Positions 7,919 to 17,346 are shown, counted from the stretch's first letter. The stretch is 64,000 bases of DNA from Vogesella fluminis (GCF_014652335.1 NZ_BMYP01000016.1:1-64000); one strand, 5' to 3'. A program made the numbers and translations. The notes: generated by a model not told the origin, from the sequence alone.

Positions 7919-8686
7919 TTACGGCTCCAGCCCGACGCGGAATACCTCCAGCGGCGGCGCGCTGAGCGGGAACCAGCGCTTGTGGATGGCCTGGAAGCTG
8001 CCGTCACGCTTCATGTCGCGCAGCGCCTGCTCCCAGGCCAGCACCTGCTGTCGCGACGTGCCCCTGGAGAAGGCGAGGTACAGCGCCAGCGAATCCAGCG
8101 TCGCGATGCGCTCCACCGCGTTGTCGGCCATGCCCAGCCGCTGCAGCACTTGTGGCACCACGATATTGCCCTCCGCCCACAGCCGCACGCGGCCGGCCAG
8201 CAGCATCTTGGCCGAGTGCTGAGGGTCGGTGGTGGCGGTGACGTTGTAGCCGTGCGCCCGCGCGGTGCTCTCGAAAATGCTGCCGCGATAGGCTGCGGTC
8301 GGCAGCCGCCGCCGCACGTCGCCCATGTCACGCAGCAGCTGTGCCTGTTCGCGCAGCGCGAACACGTCGGTGCTGGAGATCGCCACCGGTCCCAGCAGCG
8401 TCATCCGGCCTTCGCGCTCGGCATTGCGGCCCACGGTGAACAGCAGCACGTCCGGTTCGCTCAGCAGGTGCTGGTAGGCGCGTGCCCACGGCTGTACCTG
8501 AATGGTGTCGCGGTTGCCGGTGCGTTTTTGCAGTTCCTGCACCACTTCCACCGCCATGCCGGCGGCGGCGTCCTGCTTGTTGCGGAAGCTGATCGGCGGC
8601 CAGTCTTCGGTGTAGATCGCCAGCGTGTGCCCCGGCGGGCTGTAGCCGGTCAGCAGCAGGAACAGGACAAGAAAGGAGTATCGCAT
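7919..8686 (-). CDS. Periplasmic solute-binding protein, family 3-like
   Basis: A 255-aa secreted protein. An N-terminal signal (MRYSFLVLFLLLTGYSPPGHTLA) precedes IYTEDWPPISFRNKQDAAAGMAVEVVQELQKRTG, typical of the SBP_bac_3 / TransporterSub-binding fold seen in amino-acid ABC transporters and in orphan sensors. Start 8686 is preceded by AGGAG on the minus strand. No permease or ATPase gene is adjacent, so it may be a stand-alone binding protein. Ligand unknown. Confidence 0.75.
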   Translation of the reverse strand: MRYSFLVLFLLLTGYSPPGHTLAIYTEDWPPISFRNKQDAAAGMAVEVVQELQKRTGNRDTIQVQPWARAYQHLLSEPDVLLFTVGRNAEREGRMTLLGPVAISSTDVFALREQAQLLRDMGDVRRRLPTAAYRGSIFESTARAHGYNVTATTDPQHSAKMLLAGRVRLWAEGNIVVPQVLQRLGMADNAVERIATLDSLALYLAFSRGTSRQQVLAWEQALRDMKRDGSFQAIHKRWFPLSAPPLEVFRVGLEP

Positions 8687-8766
8687 ATCGGTAGCCTGAT
8701 CGGGCCGGGGCACCAGTTTACTACAGGCGGCGATGAGCAATGTGGCGTTATGGTGCGGCAGCCAAC

Positions 8767-8780
8767 AAGGTTGGCCGCAA
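8767..8780 (+). repeat. Dispersed repeat, exact (left arm)
   Basis: AAGGTTGGCCGCAA, left arm of the hairpin downstream of the pepP-like gene. Confidence 0.85.
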
Positions 8781-8782
8781 GC

Positions 8783-8796
8783 CTGCGGCCAACCTT
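8783..8796 (-). repeat. Dispersed repeat, core exact (right arm)
   Basis: AAGGTTGGCCGCAG on minus, right arm of the same hairpin. Confidence 0.85.
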
Positions 8797-8806
8797 GTGC
8801 GGCTGT

Positions 8807-10600
8807 TTACAGTGTGCGGGTGTGCTGCTGCAGCCAGTCCAGCGCCGCGCCGTCCAGCTGCGGTGCCAGCCGTTCGCGCACGTGGCGGTGGTAGTCGTTG
8901 AGCCAGTCGGTTTCCTCCTGGTTCAGCAGCGCGGGTTCGACGCAGCGCAGGTCGATCGGGCACAGCGTCAGCGTCTCGAAGCGCAGGAAGTCGCCGAACG
9001 CGTTGCTGGCGGCGGCCACGTTCAGCAGCAGGTTCTCGATGCGCACCCCCCACTGCCCAGGGCGGTAGATGCCCGGCTCGTTGGAGGTGATCATGCCCGG
9101 CTGCATCGCCATGCTCGCTTCCGGCTGCGAGCGCGAGATGCTCTGCGGCCCTTCGTGCACATTGAGGAAATAGCCGACGCCGTGGCCGACGCCGTGGCCG
9201 AAGTCGATGCCGTGCTGCCAGATTGGCGAGCGCGCCAGCGCGTCCAGCATCGGCGACAACGTGCCCTGCGGAAACTGCGTGCGCGACAGGGCAATCATGC
9301 CCTTCAGCACCAGCGTGAAATCGCGCTTCTGTTCGGCGCTGGGCTGGCCCACCGCCACCACGCGGGTGATGTCGGTGGTGCCGCCCAGATACTGGCCGCC
9401 GGAATCGATCAGTAGCAGGCCGTTGCCCTCGATCGCGGAATGGTGCGCCGCGGTGGCGCGGTAGTGCGGCAGTGCGCCGTTGGCGTTGAAGCCGGCGATG
9501 GTGGCGAAGCTGGGTGATACGAAGCCGGGGCGGCGCGCGCGCGCGGCGGTGATCTGCTCGTCGATGGTCAGCTCGGTGATGGCCTCGCGGTTGACCGCGC
9601 CCTCGAACCAGGCAAAGAACTCGGCCAGCGCCACGCCGTCCTGCACCATGGTGTCGCGCACGTGCTGCGCCTCGGCCTCGCTCTTGCGCGACTTGAGCAG
9701 GGTGCTGGGGTTGATGGTCTCGATCACGGCAACGTTGGCCGCCAGCGCGGCACGCAGGCCGAGGGTGACGCGGCGCGGGTCCAGCAGTAGGCGGCTGTCC
9801 GCCGGCAAGGCTGCCAGCGCGGCCTTGGTCTGACCGTAATCGGCGACGGCGATGCCGTCTGCGGCCAACCTTTGCGCCAGCCCAGCGTCGATCTTGCCGT
9901 CGCCGACGAACAGGATGCCGCCACGGTCGTTCAGCAGCAGGTGGCCGACGAACACCGGGTTGTAACTGACGTCGCTGCCGCGCAGGTTCAGCAGCCAGGC
10001 GATGTCGTCCAGCGTGGAGAGGAAATGGTGACTGGCACCGTGCTGCCGCATCGCGTCGCGCACCGCGGCCAGCTTGTCGGCGCGGGGGGTGGCGGCGTAG
10101 GGCGGCAGGTGTTCGTACACCGGCTGGCCCGGCAGCGGCGGGCGATCCGGCCACACCGCCTGCAGCAGGTCGAGGTCGCTGCGCAGCGTGATGCCGGCGG
10201 CGAAGAGCTTGTCCTGCAGCGCGCGGGCGCTGGCCAGGGCCAGCACGTCGCCATCCACCGCCAGTACGTCGCCAGCGCCAAGGTTGGCCGCAAGCCAGTC
10301 CAGATGCAGCGGCTGCGCTACGGTCTGGATCTTCATCAGCGCGATGCCGCTGCCGGCCAGCTCCTGTTCCGCCTGCACCCAGTAGCGGCTGTCGGCCCAC
10401 AGGCCGGCAAAACCGGCGGTGACGATCAGGGTGCCGACCGAGCCGTGAAAGCCGGACAGCCAGCGCCGGCCCTGCCAGTACGGCGGCAGGTACTCGGACA
10501 GGTGCGGATCGGAGGACGGAATCAGGCAGGCGGCGATGCCTTGCTGCTGCATGTGGCGGCGCAGGGCGGCCAGGCGGGTAGGGATGGTGTGCGTCATCAT
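8807..10600 (-). CDS. Xaa-Pro aminopeptidase (M24B, three-domain type)
   Basis: A 597-aa cytosolic metallopeptidase that removes N-terminal residues ahead of proline. Two creatinase-like N-terminal domains (about 1-300) precede the pita-bread catalytic domain. Metal-ligand motifs are visible: LLIDSGGQYLGGTTDITR (two Asp), FGHGVGHGVGYFLNVHEGP (His), MITSNEPGIY and GVRIENLL (Glu). The length fits the long eukaryote-like APP1 group, not E. coli PepP (about 440 aa). The start is at 10600 (or the next codon). Two dispersed repeats lie inside (9859, 10280), coding for RLAA and AANL, and a repeat hairpin follows the stop. Confidence 0.88.
   Translation of the reverse strand: MMTHTIPTRLAALRRHMQQQGIAACLIPSSDPHLSEYLPPYWQGRRWLSGFHGSVGTLIVTAGFAGLWADSRYWVQAEQELAGSGIALMKIQTVAQPLHLDWLAANLGAGDVLAVDGDVLALASARALQDKLFAAGITLRSDLDLLQAVWPDRPPLPGQPVYEHLPPYAATPRADKLAAVRDAMRQHGASHHFLSTLDDIAWLLNLRGSDVSYNPVFVGHLLLNDRGGILFVGDGKIDAGLAQRLAADGIAVADYGQTKAALAALPADSRLLLDPRRVTLGLRAALAANVAVIETINPSTLLKSRKSEAEAQHVRDTMVQDGVALAEFFAWFEGAVNREAITELTIDEQITAARARRPGFVSPSFATIAGFNANGALPHYRATAAHHSAIEGNGLLLIDSGGQYLGGTTDITRVVAVGQPSAEQKRDFTLVLKGMIALSRTQFPQGTLSPMLDALARSPIWQHGIDFGHGVGHGVGYFLNVHEGPQSISRSQPEASMAMQPGMITSNEPGIYRPGQWGVRIENLLLNVAAASNAFGDFLRFETLTLCPIDLRCVEPALLNQEETDWLNDYHRHVRERLAPQLDGAALDWLQQHTRTL
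9859..9872 (-). repeat. Dispersed repeat, core exact
   Basis: AAGGTTGGCCGCAG on minus, inside the Xaa-Pro aminopeptidase gene (QRLAAD). Confidence 0.8.
10280..10293 (+). repeat. Dispersed repeat, exact
   Basis: AAGGTTGGCCGCAA, inside the Xaa-Pro aminopeptidase gene; read on minus it encodes LAANLG. Confidence 0.85.
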
Positions 10601-10707
10601 GCTTCTCGATGGGAGATTGTATGCATTCTGCGATGGCGGGGTGTTTTGTGCAAATTATTTTGCCAATTGGCGCAATAGTCTGTCTTTCTGTAAATGAATA
10701 GGGCATG

Positions 10708-10733
10708 AAAAAAGCCGGAGCAGGCTCCGGCTT
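10708..10733 (-). terminator. phaA terminator
   Basis: On minus, AAGCCGGAGC-CT-GCTCCGGCTT runs into TTTTTT, a 10-bp stem with T tract, 20 bases after the thiolase gene stop. Confidence 0.85.
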
Positions 10734-10752
10734 GGTTTGGCTTGCGACTGGC

Positions 10753-11934
10753 TTACTTGCGTTCTACCGCCAGCGCCACGCCCATGCCGCCACCGATGCA
10801 CAGGGTCGCCAGGCCTTTTTTGGCATCGCGACGCTGCATTTCGTGCAGCAGGGTGACCAGCACGCGGCAGCCGGAAGCGCCGATCGGGTGACCCAGTGCA
10901 ATGGCGCCGCCGTTGACGTTGACCTTGTCGGCGCTCCAGCCCAGCTCTTTCGCCACGCCCAGTGCCTGTGCGGCGAAGGCTTCGTTGGCTTCCACCAGGT
11001 CGAGGTCTTCCACTTTCCAGCCGGCCTTGTCCAGCGCCTTGCGGGTGGCGGCTACCGGGCCGATGCCCATGATTTCCGGCGCGCAGCCGGTGAGGGCGTA
11101 GGATTTGATGGTGGCCAGCGGCGTCAGGCCCAGTTCGGCGGCCTTGGCGGCGGTCATCAGCATCACCGCGGCGGCGCCGTCGTTGATGCCGGAGGCGTTA
11201 CCAGCGGTGACGGTGCCGTCCTTCTTGAACGCAGGGCGCAGTTTGGCCAGGGTTTCGGCGGTGGTGCCGGCCTTGATGTATTCGTCGCTGGCGAAGGCCA
11301 CCGGGTCGCCCTTGCGCTGCGGTACCAGTACCGGCACGATTTCGTCGACGAACTTGCCGGCTTTTTGTGCAGCTTCGGCGCGGTTCTGCGACGCCAGTGC
11401 CAGCGCATCCTGCTCGTCGCGGCTGATCTCGTACTTGGCGGCCACGTTTTCGGCGGTGATGCCCATGTGGTACTGGTTGTAGACGTCGGTCAGGCCGTCG
11501 GCGACCATGGTGTCCACCAGCTGGGCGTTGCCCATGCGGAAACCGTCACGCGAGCCTGGCAGGATGTGCGGCGACAGCGACATGCTTTCCTGGCCGCCGG
11601 CGATCACGATCTCGGCATCGCCGTTGGCGATGGCCTGGGCACCCAGGTGCACGGCGCGCAGGCCGGAGCCGCATACCACGTTGAGGGTGGAGGCCGGGGT
11701 CGACACCGGCAGGCCGGCCTTGATCAGCGCCTGGCGAGCCGGGTTCTGGCCGGCGCCGGCGGTCAGCACCTGACCGAGGATCACTTCGCTCACTGCTTCC
11801 GGCTGCACGCCGGTCTTCTCCAGCAAACCCTTGATAACGGTTGCACCCAGCTCCGGTGCCGGGATTTTGGACAGCGAACCACCAAAGCTGCCGACAGCGG
11901 TACGCAGGGCGGCAACGATCACGATATCTTGCAT
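10753..11934 (-). CDS. phaA: Acetyl-CoA C-acetyltransferase (beta-ketothiolase)
   Basis: A 393-aa thiolase that condenses two acetyl-CoA to acetoacetyl-CoA. The nucleophile Cys88 lies in [10 protein letters not shown], the catalytic His in [14 protein letters not shown], and the second Cys in [11 protein letters not shown]. The start at 11934 ([19 protein letters not shown]) is the family start. The longer frame to 12018 is not supported. It lies 100 bases downstream of phaC on the same strand, so it probably supplies the polyhydroxyalkanoate pathway. No phaB reductase is present in the window. AtoB is a possible alternative name. Confidence 0.9.
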   Translation of the reverse strand: MQDIVIVAALRTAVGSFGGSLSKIPAPELGATVIKGLLEKTGVQPEAVSEVILGQVLTAGAGQNPARQALIKAGLPVSTPASTLNVVCGSGLRAVHLGAQAIANGDAEIVIAGGQESMSLSPHILPGSRDGFRMGNAQLVDTMVADGLTDVYNQYHMGITAENVAAKYEISRDEQDALALASQNRAEAAQKAGKFVDEIVPVLVPQRKGDPVAFASDEYIKAGTTAETLAKLRPAFKKDGTVTAGNASGINDGAAAVMLMTAAKAAELGLTPLATIKSYALTGCAPEIMGIGPVAATRKALDKAGWKVEDLDLVEANEAFAAQALGVAKELGWSADKVNVNGGAIALGHPIGASGCRVLVTLLHEMQRRDAKKGLATLCIGGGMGVALAVERK

Positions 11935-12034
11935 GAGAGTTTCTCCACGAATGTGTTTGCTTGTTATTGGATTGGCTACAGTGCTGTTGTGCGATGCACA
12001 AGAAGCACTGTAGCACAATCATGAACCGGGTTGA

Positions 12035-13801
12035 TTACTGCATGGCCGCCAGTTGCGGCATGGCTTTGGCCTGCACGTACAGACCTGGTGCCGGGCACAG
12101 CGGCGGCAATTCCTTGCTGCCCATTGCCTTCGGTGCGGCCACTTTCTTGCCGGACTGCGGTGCCAGCCAGCCGTCCCAATCCTTCCACCAGCTGCCCGGC
12201 ATGCTCTGCGCGGTTTCCAGCCAGGTGTCAGCGTCTGCGGCCAACGTTTCGTTGACCCAGTAGTTGCGCTTGTCCTTGGTCACCGGGTTGATGGAGCCGG
12301 CAATGTGGCCGGAGGCGCCGAGCACGAAGCGGCGCGAGGCGGCGCCTTCCAGGAACTTGACGCCGTCGAAGGCCGATTTCCACGGCACGATGTGGTCTTC
12401 ACGCGCGGCGAAGATGTACACCGGCACCTTGATCTTGCGGATGTCAATCTTCACGCCGCACAGGGTGATGCTGTCCGGCTGGGTCAGCGCGTTGCGGTCG
12501 TAGAACTCGCGCAGGAAGAAGGTGTGCATCGGCATCGGCAGATCCACCGCATCGTTGTTCCAGTACAAGAGGTCGAACGGTGGCGGGGTCTTGCCCAGCA
12601 GGTAGTTGTTGACCACGTAGTTCCACACCAGATCGTTGGCGCGCAGGCTGGCAAAGGTGCGGCCCAGATCCTTGCCGCTGACGATGCCGCCGTTGCCGGC
12701 GGCCAGCTTGGCCTCGCGGCCCTTGAAGAAGTTGTCGTCGAGGAAGACCTTGATCTCGCCCGGATCGGTATGGTCGATCAGCGAGGTCATGAAGGTGGCG
12801 GAATCGATGTAGTTCAGGCCGCGCGCTTCCATCACGCACAGCGCGGTGGTGAGGATCACGCCGCCGATGCAGAAGCCCAGCGCGTTCATGCTGCTCTGCT
12901 TGGTGATCTTGCGTACCGCTTCAGCCGCGGCGATCACGCCTTCCTCGATGTAGTTGTCCCACTGGTACTGCTTCATCTCCGGGGTCGCCGATTTCCAGCT
13001 CACCAGGAACACGCGGTAACCCTGGGCGACGAAGTGGCGCACCATGGAGTTTTCCGGCTGCAGGTCCATCAGGTAGTACTTGTTGACGCACGGCGGCACG
13101 ATCAGCAGCGGCTTCTCGTAGACTTCGCCGGTGGTCGGCGTGTACTGGATCAGCTCCATCAGGTCGTTGCGGAACACCACTTCGCCCGGGGTGCAGGCAA
13201 TGTTCTTGCCGATCTCGAACTTGGTCTCGTCCGACATCGAGATGTGACCCTTCTGGATGTCTTCCATCATGTTCTTCATGCCTTCGACCAGGCTCTCGCC
13301 CTTGGTCTCGATGGCCTGCTTGATCACTTCCGGATTGGTCAGCATGAAGTTGGTCGGCGCCATGGCGTCGATGTACTGGCGGGTGATGAAGGCCAGTCGT
13401 TCCTTGTCTTCACCTTCCAGATGAGTCTGGTCGGCGAGGTCGGTCATCCATTTCGAGGTCAGCAGGTAGCTTTGCTTGATGAAGCTGTAGAACGGATGCT
13501 CGTTCCATTCCGGTGCCGAGAAACGGCGGTCAGTGCTGGCCGCCGGGGCCGCGGCGGCACCATTCTGGCCCAGGAACTGCATCCACAGGTTCATCTGCTG
13601 CTGGTACAGGCTGTTCTGCATCGCGATGAACTGGGTGGCGTTGTTGACCATCTGGTTCCAGGCGCCGGCCATCGGGTTGGCGGCATCTTGCGGCGTCAGG
13701 CCGCTGCTCATGGAGTTGACGAACTGCTGCATCCACTTTTGATTGGCCTCGGACAGGTTGGCAAAAAAGCTGTCCAGCGGGTTGGGGGTTTCCTGGCTCA
13801 T
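12035..13801 (-). CDS. phaC: Class I poly(R)-hydroxyalkanoate synthase
   Basis: A 588-aa polymerase that builds PHA from hydroxyacyl-CoA at the granule surface. The lipase-box-like GFCIGG carries catalytic Cys311; the Asp is in [14 protein letters not shown] and the His in [12 protein letters not shown], all as in class I PhaC. The N-terminal 100 residues form the variable domain ([18 protein letters not shown]). The start at 13801 ([10 protein letters not shown]) follows a GGAGAA site, so the 13-residue upstream extension is rejected. It probably forms an operon with phaA downstream. A CGTTGGCCGCA repeat variant lies near the 3' end (12235). Confidence 0.93.
   Translation of the reverse strand: MSQETPNPLDSFFANLSEANQKWMQQFVNSMSSGLTPQDAANPMAGAWNQMVNNATQFIAMQNSLYQQQMNLWMQFLGQNGAAAAPAASTDRRFSAPEWNEHPFYSFIKQSYLLTSKWMTDLADQTHLEGEDKERLAFITRQYIDAMAPTNFMLTNPEVIKQAIETKGESLVEGMKNMMEDIQKGHISMSDETKFEIGKNIACTPGEVVFRNDLMELIQYTPTTGEVYEKPLLIVPPCVNKYYLMDLQPENSMVRHFVAQGYRVFLVSWKSATPEMKQYQWDNYIEEGVIAAAEAVRKITKQSSMNALGFCIGGVILTTALCVMEARGLNYIDSATFMTSLIDHTDPGEIKVFLDDNFFKGREAKLAAGNGGIVSGKDLGRTFASLRANDLVWNYVVNNYLLGKTPPPFDLLYWNNDAVDLPMPMHTFFLREFYDRNALTQPDSITLCGVKIDIRKIKVPVYIFAAREDHIVPWKSAFDGVKFLEGAASRRFVLGASGHIAGSINPVTKDKRNYWVNETLAADADTWLETAQSMPGSWWKDWDGWLAPQSGKKVAAPKAMGSKELPPLCPAPGLYVQAKAMPQLAAMQ
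12235..12248 (-). repeat. Dispersed repeat, CG variant
   Basis: AACGTTGGCCGCAG on minus in phaC, encoding TLAAD. Confidence 0.65.
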
Positions 13802-14182
13802 TGGTTCTCCTTCGAAAGTGGAAAGACGATCAAGCACCATCCCGCCCTGCGTACAGGCTGTTTTCTTGCTGGCACTGTCGGTAGATGGTTACGACTGTAC
13901 CACCGCTTTATGACAAAACACAGCGCCTTATTGTTGCGGCGCAGGAATGGCGTTGCGGGCCCGCCGGTGCCATGCCGGCCCGGCCAGGCTGGTGGTACGG
14001 ATAATGACGTAAGTATAACCGGTTTGATGCGTCTGGTATGTTGCGATGCGTCAGCTGCTGGCCGATGGCGAGCTGTTGCAGCGGCAAGGTTGCCCTGCGG
14101 CGGCAGGAAAATCATACTGCGGCAGTGGTCGCGCCGTGCCCGTTGCCGGTCCGGCCCTATCACTTCAGAAAAGGAAACATTC
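13802..14182. other. Divergent intergenic region phaC / FAH gene
   Basis: 381 bases without a convincing gene, between divergent starts. It includes the phaC Shine-Dalgarno (next to 13801) and a GGAAAC-type site before 14183. I see no repeat copy, strong hairpin or confident promoter. Confidence 0.4.
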
Positions 14183-14833
14183 ATGTACGTGCAGCTGTCG
14201 GGGACCGCGCAGCGGGTGAATACGGTGTTCTGCATCGGGCGCAATTACGCGGCCCATGCCGCCGAGCTTGGCAACGCGGTGGAAAGCGAACCGGTGGTGT
14301 TCCTGAAGCCGAACGCGGCACTACTGCATGAGGGCAGCCCCATCGTGCTGCCGGACTACTCGCAGGACGTGCACTACGAGTGCGAGCTGGTGCTGCTGAT
14401 CGGCAAGGACGCCGACCACGTCGACGAGGCCGCGGCGCTGTCCTGCATCGCCGGCTACGGCCTCGGCCTGGATCTGACTGCGCGCGACGTGCAGTCGGCG
14501 GCGAAGGCCAAGGGGCTGCCGTGGGCCAAGGGCAAGGGTTTTCGCGGCGCCGCCTGCGTGTCGGATTTCGTTGCGGCCAACCTTGTCGCCGATCCGGTGC
14601 GACTGCAGTTCAGCCTCATCATCAACGGCGAGTTGCGCCAGCAAGGTGATACCGCGCGGATGCAGTTTCCGGTGGCGACCATCGTCAGCTATCTGTCGCA
14701 CGTCTACGGCCTGCGCGCCGGCGACCTGGTGTTTACCGGCACGCCGGAAGGGGTGGGCCGGCTGCAAGGCGGCGATCGCCTGCAGCTGGCGCTGCCGGGG
14801 CTGCTGCAGGCTGAGTGGCAGGTCGCGCCATGA
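14183..14833 (+). CDS. Fumarylacetoacetate hydrolase family protein
   Basis: A 216-aa single-domain FAH-fold protein. It has the N-terminal FCIGRNYAAHAAELGN, the metal-binding E-x-E in DVHYECELVLLIGK, a later GLDLTARDVQSAAKAKGLPW and the C-terminal FTGTPEGVGRLQGGD. Relatives include acylpyruvases and oxaloacetate decarboxylase/tautomerases of the YcgM/FAHD1 type, so it probably acts on a small diketo acid. It overlaps hslR by ATGA. An exact dispersed repeat inside (14571) encodes VAANL. Confidence 0.83.
   Translation: MYVQLSGTAQRVNTVFCIGRNYAAHAAELGNAVESEPVVFLKPNAALLHEGSPIVLPDYSQDVHYECELVLLIGKDADHVDEAAALSCIAGYGLGLDLTARDVQSAAKAKGLPWAKGKGFRGAACVSDFVAANLVADPVRLQFSLIINGELRQQGDTARMQFPVATIVSYLSHVYGLRAGDLVFTGTPEGVGRLQGGDRLQLALPGLLQAEWQVAP
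14571..14584 (-). repeat. Dispersed repeat, exact
   Basis: AAGGTTGGCCGCAA on minus, inside the FAH-family gene. Confidence 0.85.
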
Positions 14834-15243
14834 GCAAGGCAAGGTTGGCCGCAACGGCGGATGACGACAAGGTGCGGCTGGACAAGTGGCTGTGGGCGGC
14901 GCGCTTTTACAAGACGCGGCAGCTGGCGCACGAGGCGCTGGAGCTGGGGCGGGTGCTGGTCGGCGGCGAGCGGGTCAAGGGCTCGCGGGTGGCGAAGGAG
15001 GGCGACGAGTTGCTGATCCGCATCGAGCGGCTGGAGTACAAGGTCACCATCCTGGCGCTGGCGACGCAACGGCGGCCGGCCAGGGAGGCGCAGCTGCTGT
15101 ACAGCGAGAGCGAGGCGTCGGTGACTGCGCGCGAACACCAGATCGCGCTGCAAAAGGCCGAACACGCCAGCTATCCGCACGGTGACGGCCGGCCGACGAA
15201 AAAGGCGCGCCGCGACATCTCCCGTTTCAAGGACGGCTGGTGA
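14830..15243 (+). CDS. hslR: Heat-shock protein 15-like S4 RNA-binding protein
   Basis: A 137-aa Hsp15 homologue; in E. coli Hsp15 binds free 50S subunits carrying nascent chains. The S4 domain is plain at residues 15-60 (VRLDKWLWAARFYKTRQLAHEALELGRVLVGGERVKGSRVAKEGDELLI, positions only roughly), with a basic C-terminal tail. The ATG at 14830 overlaps the previous stop (ATGA). Residues 5-8 (RLAA) are encoded by an exact dispersed repeat, so the repeat forms the short leader before the S4 fold. Confidence 0.88.
   Translation: MSKARLAATADDDKVRLDKWLWAARFYKTRQLAHEALELGRVLVGGERVKGSRVAKEGDELLIRIERLEYKVTILALATQRRPAREAQLLYSESEASVTAREHQIALQKAEHASYPHGDGRPTKKARRDISRFKDGW
14841..14854 (+). repeat. Dispersed repeat, exact
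   Basis: AAGGTTGGCCGCAA encoding RLAA at the N-terminus of Hsp15. Confidence 0.85.
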
Positions 15244-15322
15244 GCGGTAGGCGGGAGCCGGCAATGGCGCTATCATGCCGCCCCGCGCCTGTTTTCGCCT
15301 TTGCCTGAGAGAAAAATCTGCC

Positions 15323-16474
15323 ATGCCCGCCGTTGCCGACCTGCGTCCGTTCGCCGCGTTCTACTTCAGCTATTTCGCCTTCCAGGGGCTGTTCGGCCCG
15401 TTCTGGGGGCTGTATCTGGAGTCGCTGGCGTTCAGCACGGTGCAGATTTCGGTGCTGATGGCGCTGTCGACGCTGGCGCGCATCGTGGCGCCGGGGCTGT
15501 GGGGCTGGCTGGCCGACAGGCGTGGCCGGCGGCGCAGCATCATCCTGTCGACCTCGCTGCTATCGGCGCTGGCGTTCGCCTTTGTCGGGCTAGACAACGG
15601 CTTCTGGTGGGTGTTCGTCAGTCTGGCGGTATCGCACTTCTTCTGGGCGGCGGCGCTGCCGCTGGTCGAGGCCAGTACCGCGCACCTGACGCGCGCCACG
15701 CCGGGGCGCTACAGCCGGGTGCGGGTGTGGGGCTCGATCGGCTTTGTCACGCTGTCGCTGGTCGGCGGCGCCCTGCTGGAGCTGATCGGGCTGCGCAATC
15801 TGCCGTGGGCGGTGCTGGCGCTGCTGCTGCTGATTGCGCTGGCCGCCTGGTTCGTGCCAGAGGTGGCGGCCGCGCCGCGCAGTGCTGTGCGGCAGTCGAT
15901 TGCCGGCACCCTGCGCCGGCCGCAGGTGCTGGCGCTGTTCGCCTGCTGCTTCCTGCTCGCCTTCGGCATGGGGCCTTACTACACCTTCTATTCGATCGGC
16001 CTGCAGCAGGCCGGCTACGGCAAGAGCGCCATCGGCTGGCTGTGGTCGGTGGGGGTGATCTGCGAGATCGGCGTCTTCCTGCTGATGCCGCGGCTGATGG
16101 CGCGCTTCGCGCTGGAGCAGCTGATGCTGGCGTCCCTGCTGGTGACCGCGCTGCGCTTTGTGCTGATTGCGCTGCTGCTGGCGCAGCCGGCGGTGGCGGT
16201 GTTCGCGCAGACGCTGCACGCCTTCACCTTCGGCGTGCATCACGCGGCGGCGGTGGGGCTGATCCACCGCTACTTTGCCGAGCAGCACCAGGCGCGCGGC
16301 CAGGGCCTGTACGTGATCGCCTCCTTCGGCGTCGGCGGCAGTGCCGGCGGCCTGCTCGGCGGTGTACTGTGGCCGCATGGCGGGGTGACGCTGACCTTTG
16401 CCGTATCCGCGCTGGTGACCTTCCTCGGCGTGCTGGTGTGCTGGCGCTGGCTGCGGACACCGGCGCGCGGCTGA
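15323..16474 (+). CDS. MFS transporter, HcaT/phenylpropionate-permease-like
   Basis: A 383-aa inner-membrane permease with about 12 hydrophobic segments. The MFS loop signature is GWLADRRGRRRSI (after the second helix), and the N-terminus (LRPFAAFYFSYFAFQGLFGPFWGLYLESL, positions about 6-34) is typical of the MFS_1-like / 3-phenylpropionic acid (HcaT) subgroup. I chose the start at 15323 (MPAVADLRPF); the longer frame to 15275 lacks family support. No aromatic-degradation genes are adjacent, so the substrate is unknown. Confidence 0.82.
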   Translation: MPAVADLRPFAAFYFSYFAFQGLFGPFWGLYLESLAFSTVQISVLMALSTLARIVAPGLWGWLADRRGRRRSIILSTSLLSALAFAFVGLDNGFWWVFVSLAVSHFFWAAALPLVEASTAHLTRATPGRYSRVRVWGSIGFVTLSLVGGALLELIGLRNLPWAVLALLLLIALAAWFVPEVAAAPRSAVRQSIAGTLRRPQVLALFACCFLLAFGMGPYYTFYSIGLQQAGYGKSAIGWLWSVGVICEIGVFLLMPRLMARFALEQLMLASLLVTALRFVLIALLLAQPAVAVFAQTLHAFTFGVHHAAAVGLIHRYFAEQHQARGQGLYVIASFGVGGSAGGLLGGVLWPHGGVTLTFAVSALVTFLGVLVCWRWLRTPARG

Positions 16475-16479
16475 GGCCA

Positions 16480-16493
16480 AAGGTTGGCCGCAG
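16480..16493 (+). repeat. Dispersed repeat, core exact
   Basis: AAGGTTGGCCGCAG in the short gap between convergent MFS and regulator genes; a single copy, no hairpin partner seen. Confidence 0.8.
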
Positions 16494-16501
16494 CACCGCC
16501 C

Positions 16502-17287
16502 TCAGCTCGACAGCAGCATCACCAGCTTCAGTCCTGGTGCGTTGGCCAGCCGCAGCGTCAGCTGCTGGTAAATCACCCGTCCCAGTTGCGCGTGCTTGAA
16601 CGCGCGCTCGCCGCCTTCGCGCCCCTGCACGTCCTGCTGCCGCCACAGGCTGTCGAAGTCGCTGCTCTGCCGGCGCAGGCCGTCGAGCAGGGCGCCGACT
16701 TCGCCGTCATCGCGGCGGGCGCTGATCTCGGCGCGGAATTCCGCCACCATGCGCCGCGCCCGCATCGGCCAGTCGTCGACCAGCTGCGGCGCCAGCGGGT
16801 GAAGGAACATGAAATGCAGTAGGTTGTGGCGTGGCTCCGGCTGGTCCAGCCAGCCGCAAAACAGGGTGGCGGCCTGTGCGTTCCACGCCGGCACGAACCA
16901 CAAGGCGTCCAGCACATAGGCCGGGCCATCGATTTTGCCGACCGCCAGCGCCAGCGCCTGCTGTGCCTCCGGATCGCTGGCGAGATGGGCGTCGTCCGGA
17001 TTCTTCTGCCCGGCGAGGTTGAACAGGTAGTCGCGTTCGGCGCGGCTCAGCAGCAGCGCATCGGCCAGTCGTGCCAGCGTGGCGGCCGATACCGACTGCG
17101 TGCGGCCCTGCTCGATCCAGGTCAGCCAGGTGGGGCTGATGCCGCACAGCGCGGCGACCTCCTCGCGGCGCAGGCCCTTGGCGCGGCGGCGGCTGCCGGC
17201 GGGCAGGCCGGCCTGCTGCGGCGACATGCGCTCGCGGTGGCTGCGGATAAAGTCGCCCAGCGGGCTGGTGGTGCGCTCGTCGTTCAT
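16502..17287 (-). CDS. HTH / MmyB-like transcriptional regulator
   Basis: A 261-aa regulator. Residues about 8-85 form an XRE-type helix-turn-helix (GDFIRSHRERMSPQQAGLP, then LRREEVAALCGISPTWLTWIEQGR), followed by a MmyB-like PAS-related ligand-binding domain (VLDALWFVPAWNAQAATLF). Family members usually repress a neighbouring oxidoreductase or permease. Here the neighbours are an MFS permease on one side and leuC on the other. Two inverted repeats lie upstream of its start (17308-17346) and may be its own operators. Confidence 0.83.
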   Translation of the reverse strand: MNDERTTSPLGDFIRSHRERMSPQQAGLPAGSRRRAKGLRREEVAALCGISPTWLTWIEQGRTQSVSAATLARLADALLLSRAERDYLFNLAGQKNPDDAHLASDPEAQQALALAVGKIDGPAYVLDALWFVPAWNAQAATLFCGWLDQPEPRHNLLHFMFLHPLAPQLVDDWPMRARRMVAEFRAEISARRDDGEVGALLDGLRRQSSDFDSLWRQQDVQGREGGERAFKHAQLGRVIYQQLTLRLANAPGLKLVMLLSS

Positions 17288-17307
17288 GGTGTGGGCGGCT
17301 TAGCTTG

Positions 17308-17346
17308 GTAGTAACACTACTAGTATAAATGCTTATCTTGTACTAG
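17308..17346. promoter_or_regulatory. Inverted repeats upstream of the HTH regulator
   Basis: GTAGT-AAC-ACTAC (17308-17320) is followed by CTAGTA (17320-17325) matched by TACTAG (17341-17346), 15 bases apart. This AT-rich block lies 21 bases upstream of the regulator start and is a plausible autoregulatory operator. No -35/-10 pair is certain. Confidence 0.4.

Larger units (their letters stand above)
8765..8798 (-). terminator. Repeat-pair hairpin after pepP-like gene
   Basis: Two inverted copies of the dispersed repeat form a 15-bp perfect stem (ACAAGGTTGGCCGCA, 8765-8779, and its complement 8784-8798) with a 4-base loop AGCC. It starts 9 bases after the end of the pepP-like gene. A long T tract is lacking, so termination is inferred from position and stem strength. 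Confidence 0.75.

Noticed and set aside
8748-10706. 652-aa minus-strand frame overlapping pepP
   Set aside because: Arg/Ala-rich frame-shifted shadow; the 597-aa frame carries the metal-ligand motifs.
10705-12024. Long plus-strand open frame antisense to phaA
   Set aside because: High-GC shadow of the thiolase; no domain, while the minus frame has the complete thiolase active site.
12053-14182. Long plus-strand open frame antisense to phaC that runs on into the FAH gene frame
   Set aside because: Shadow of phaC. Only the part from 14183 is real.
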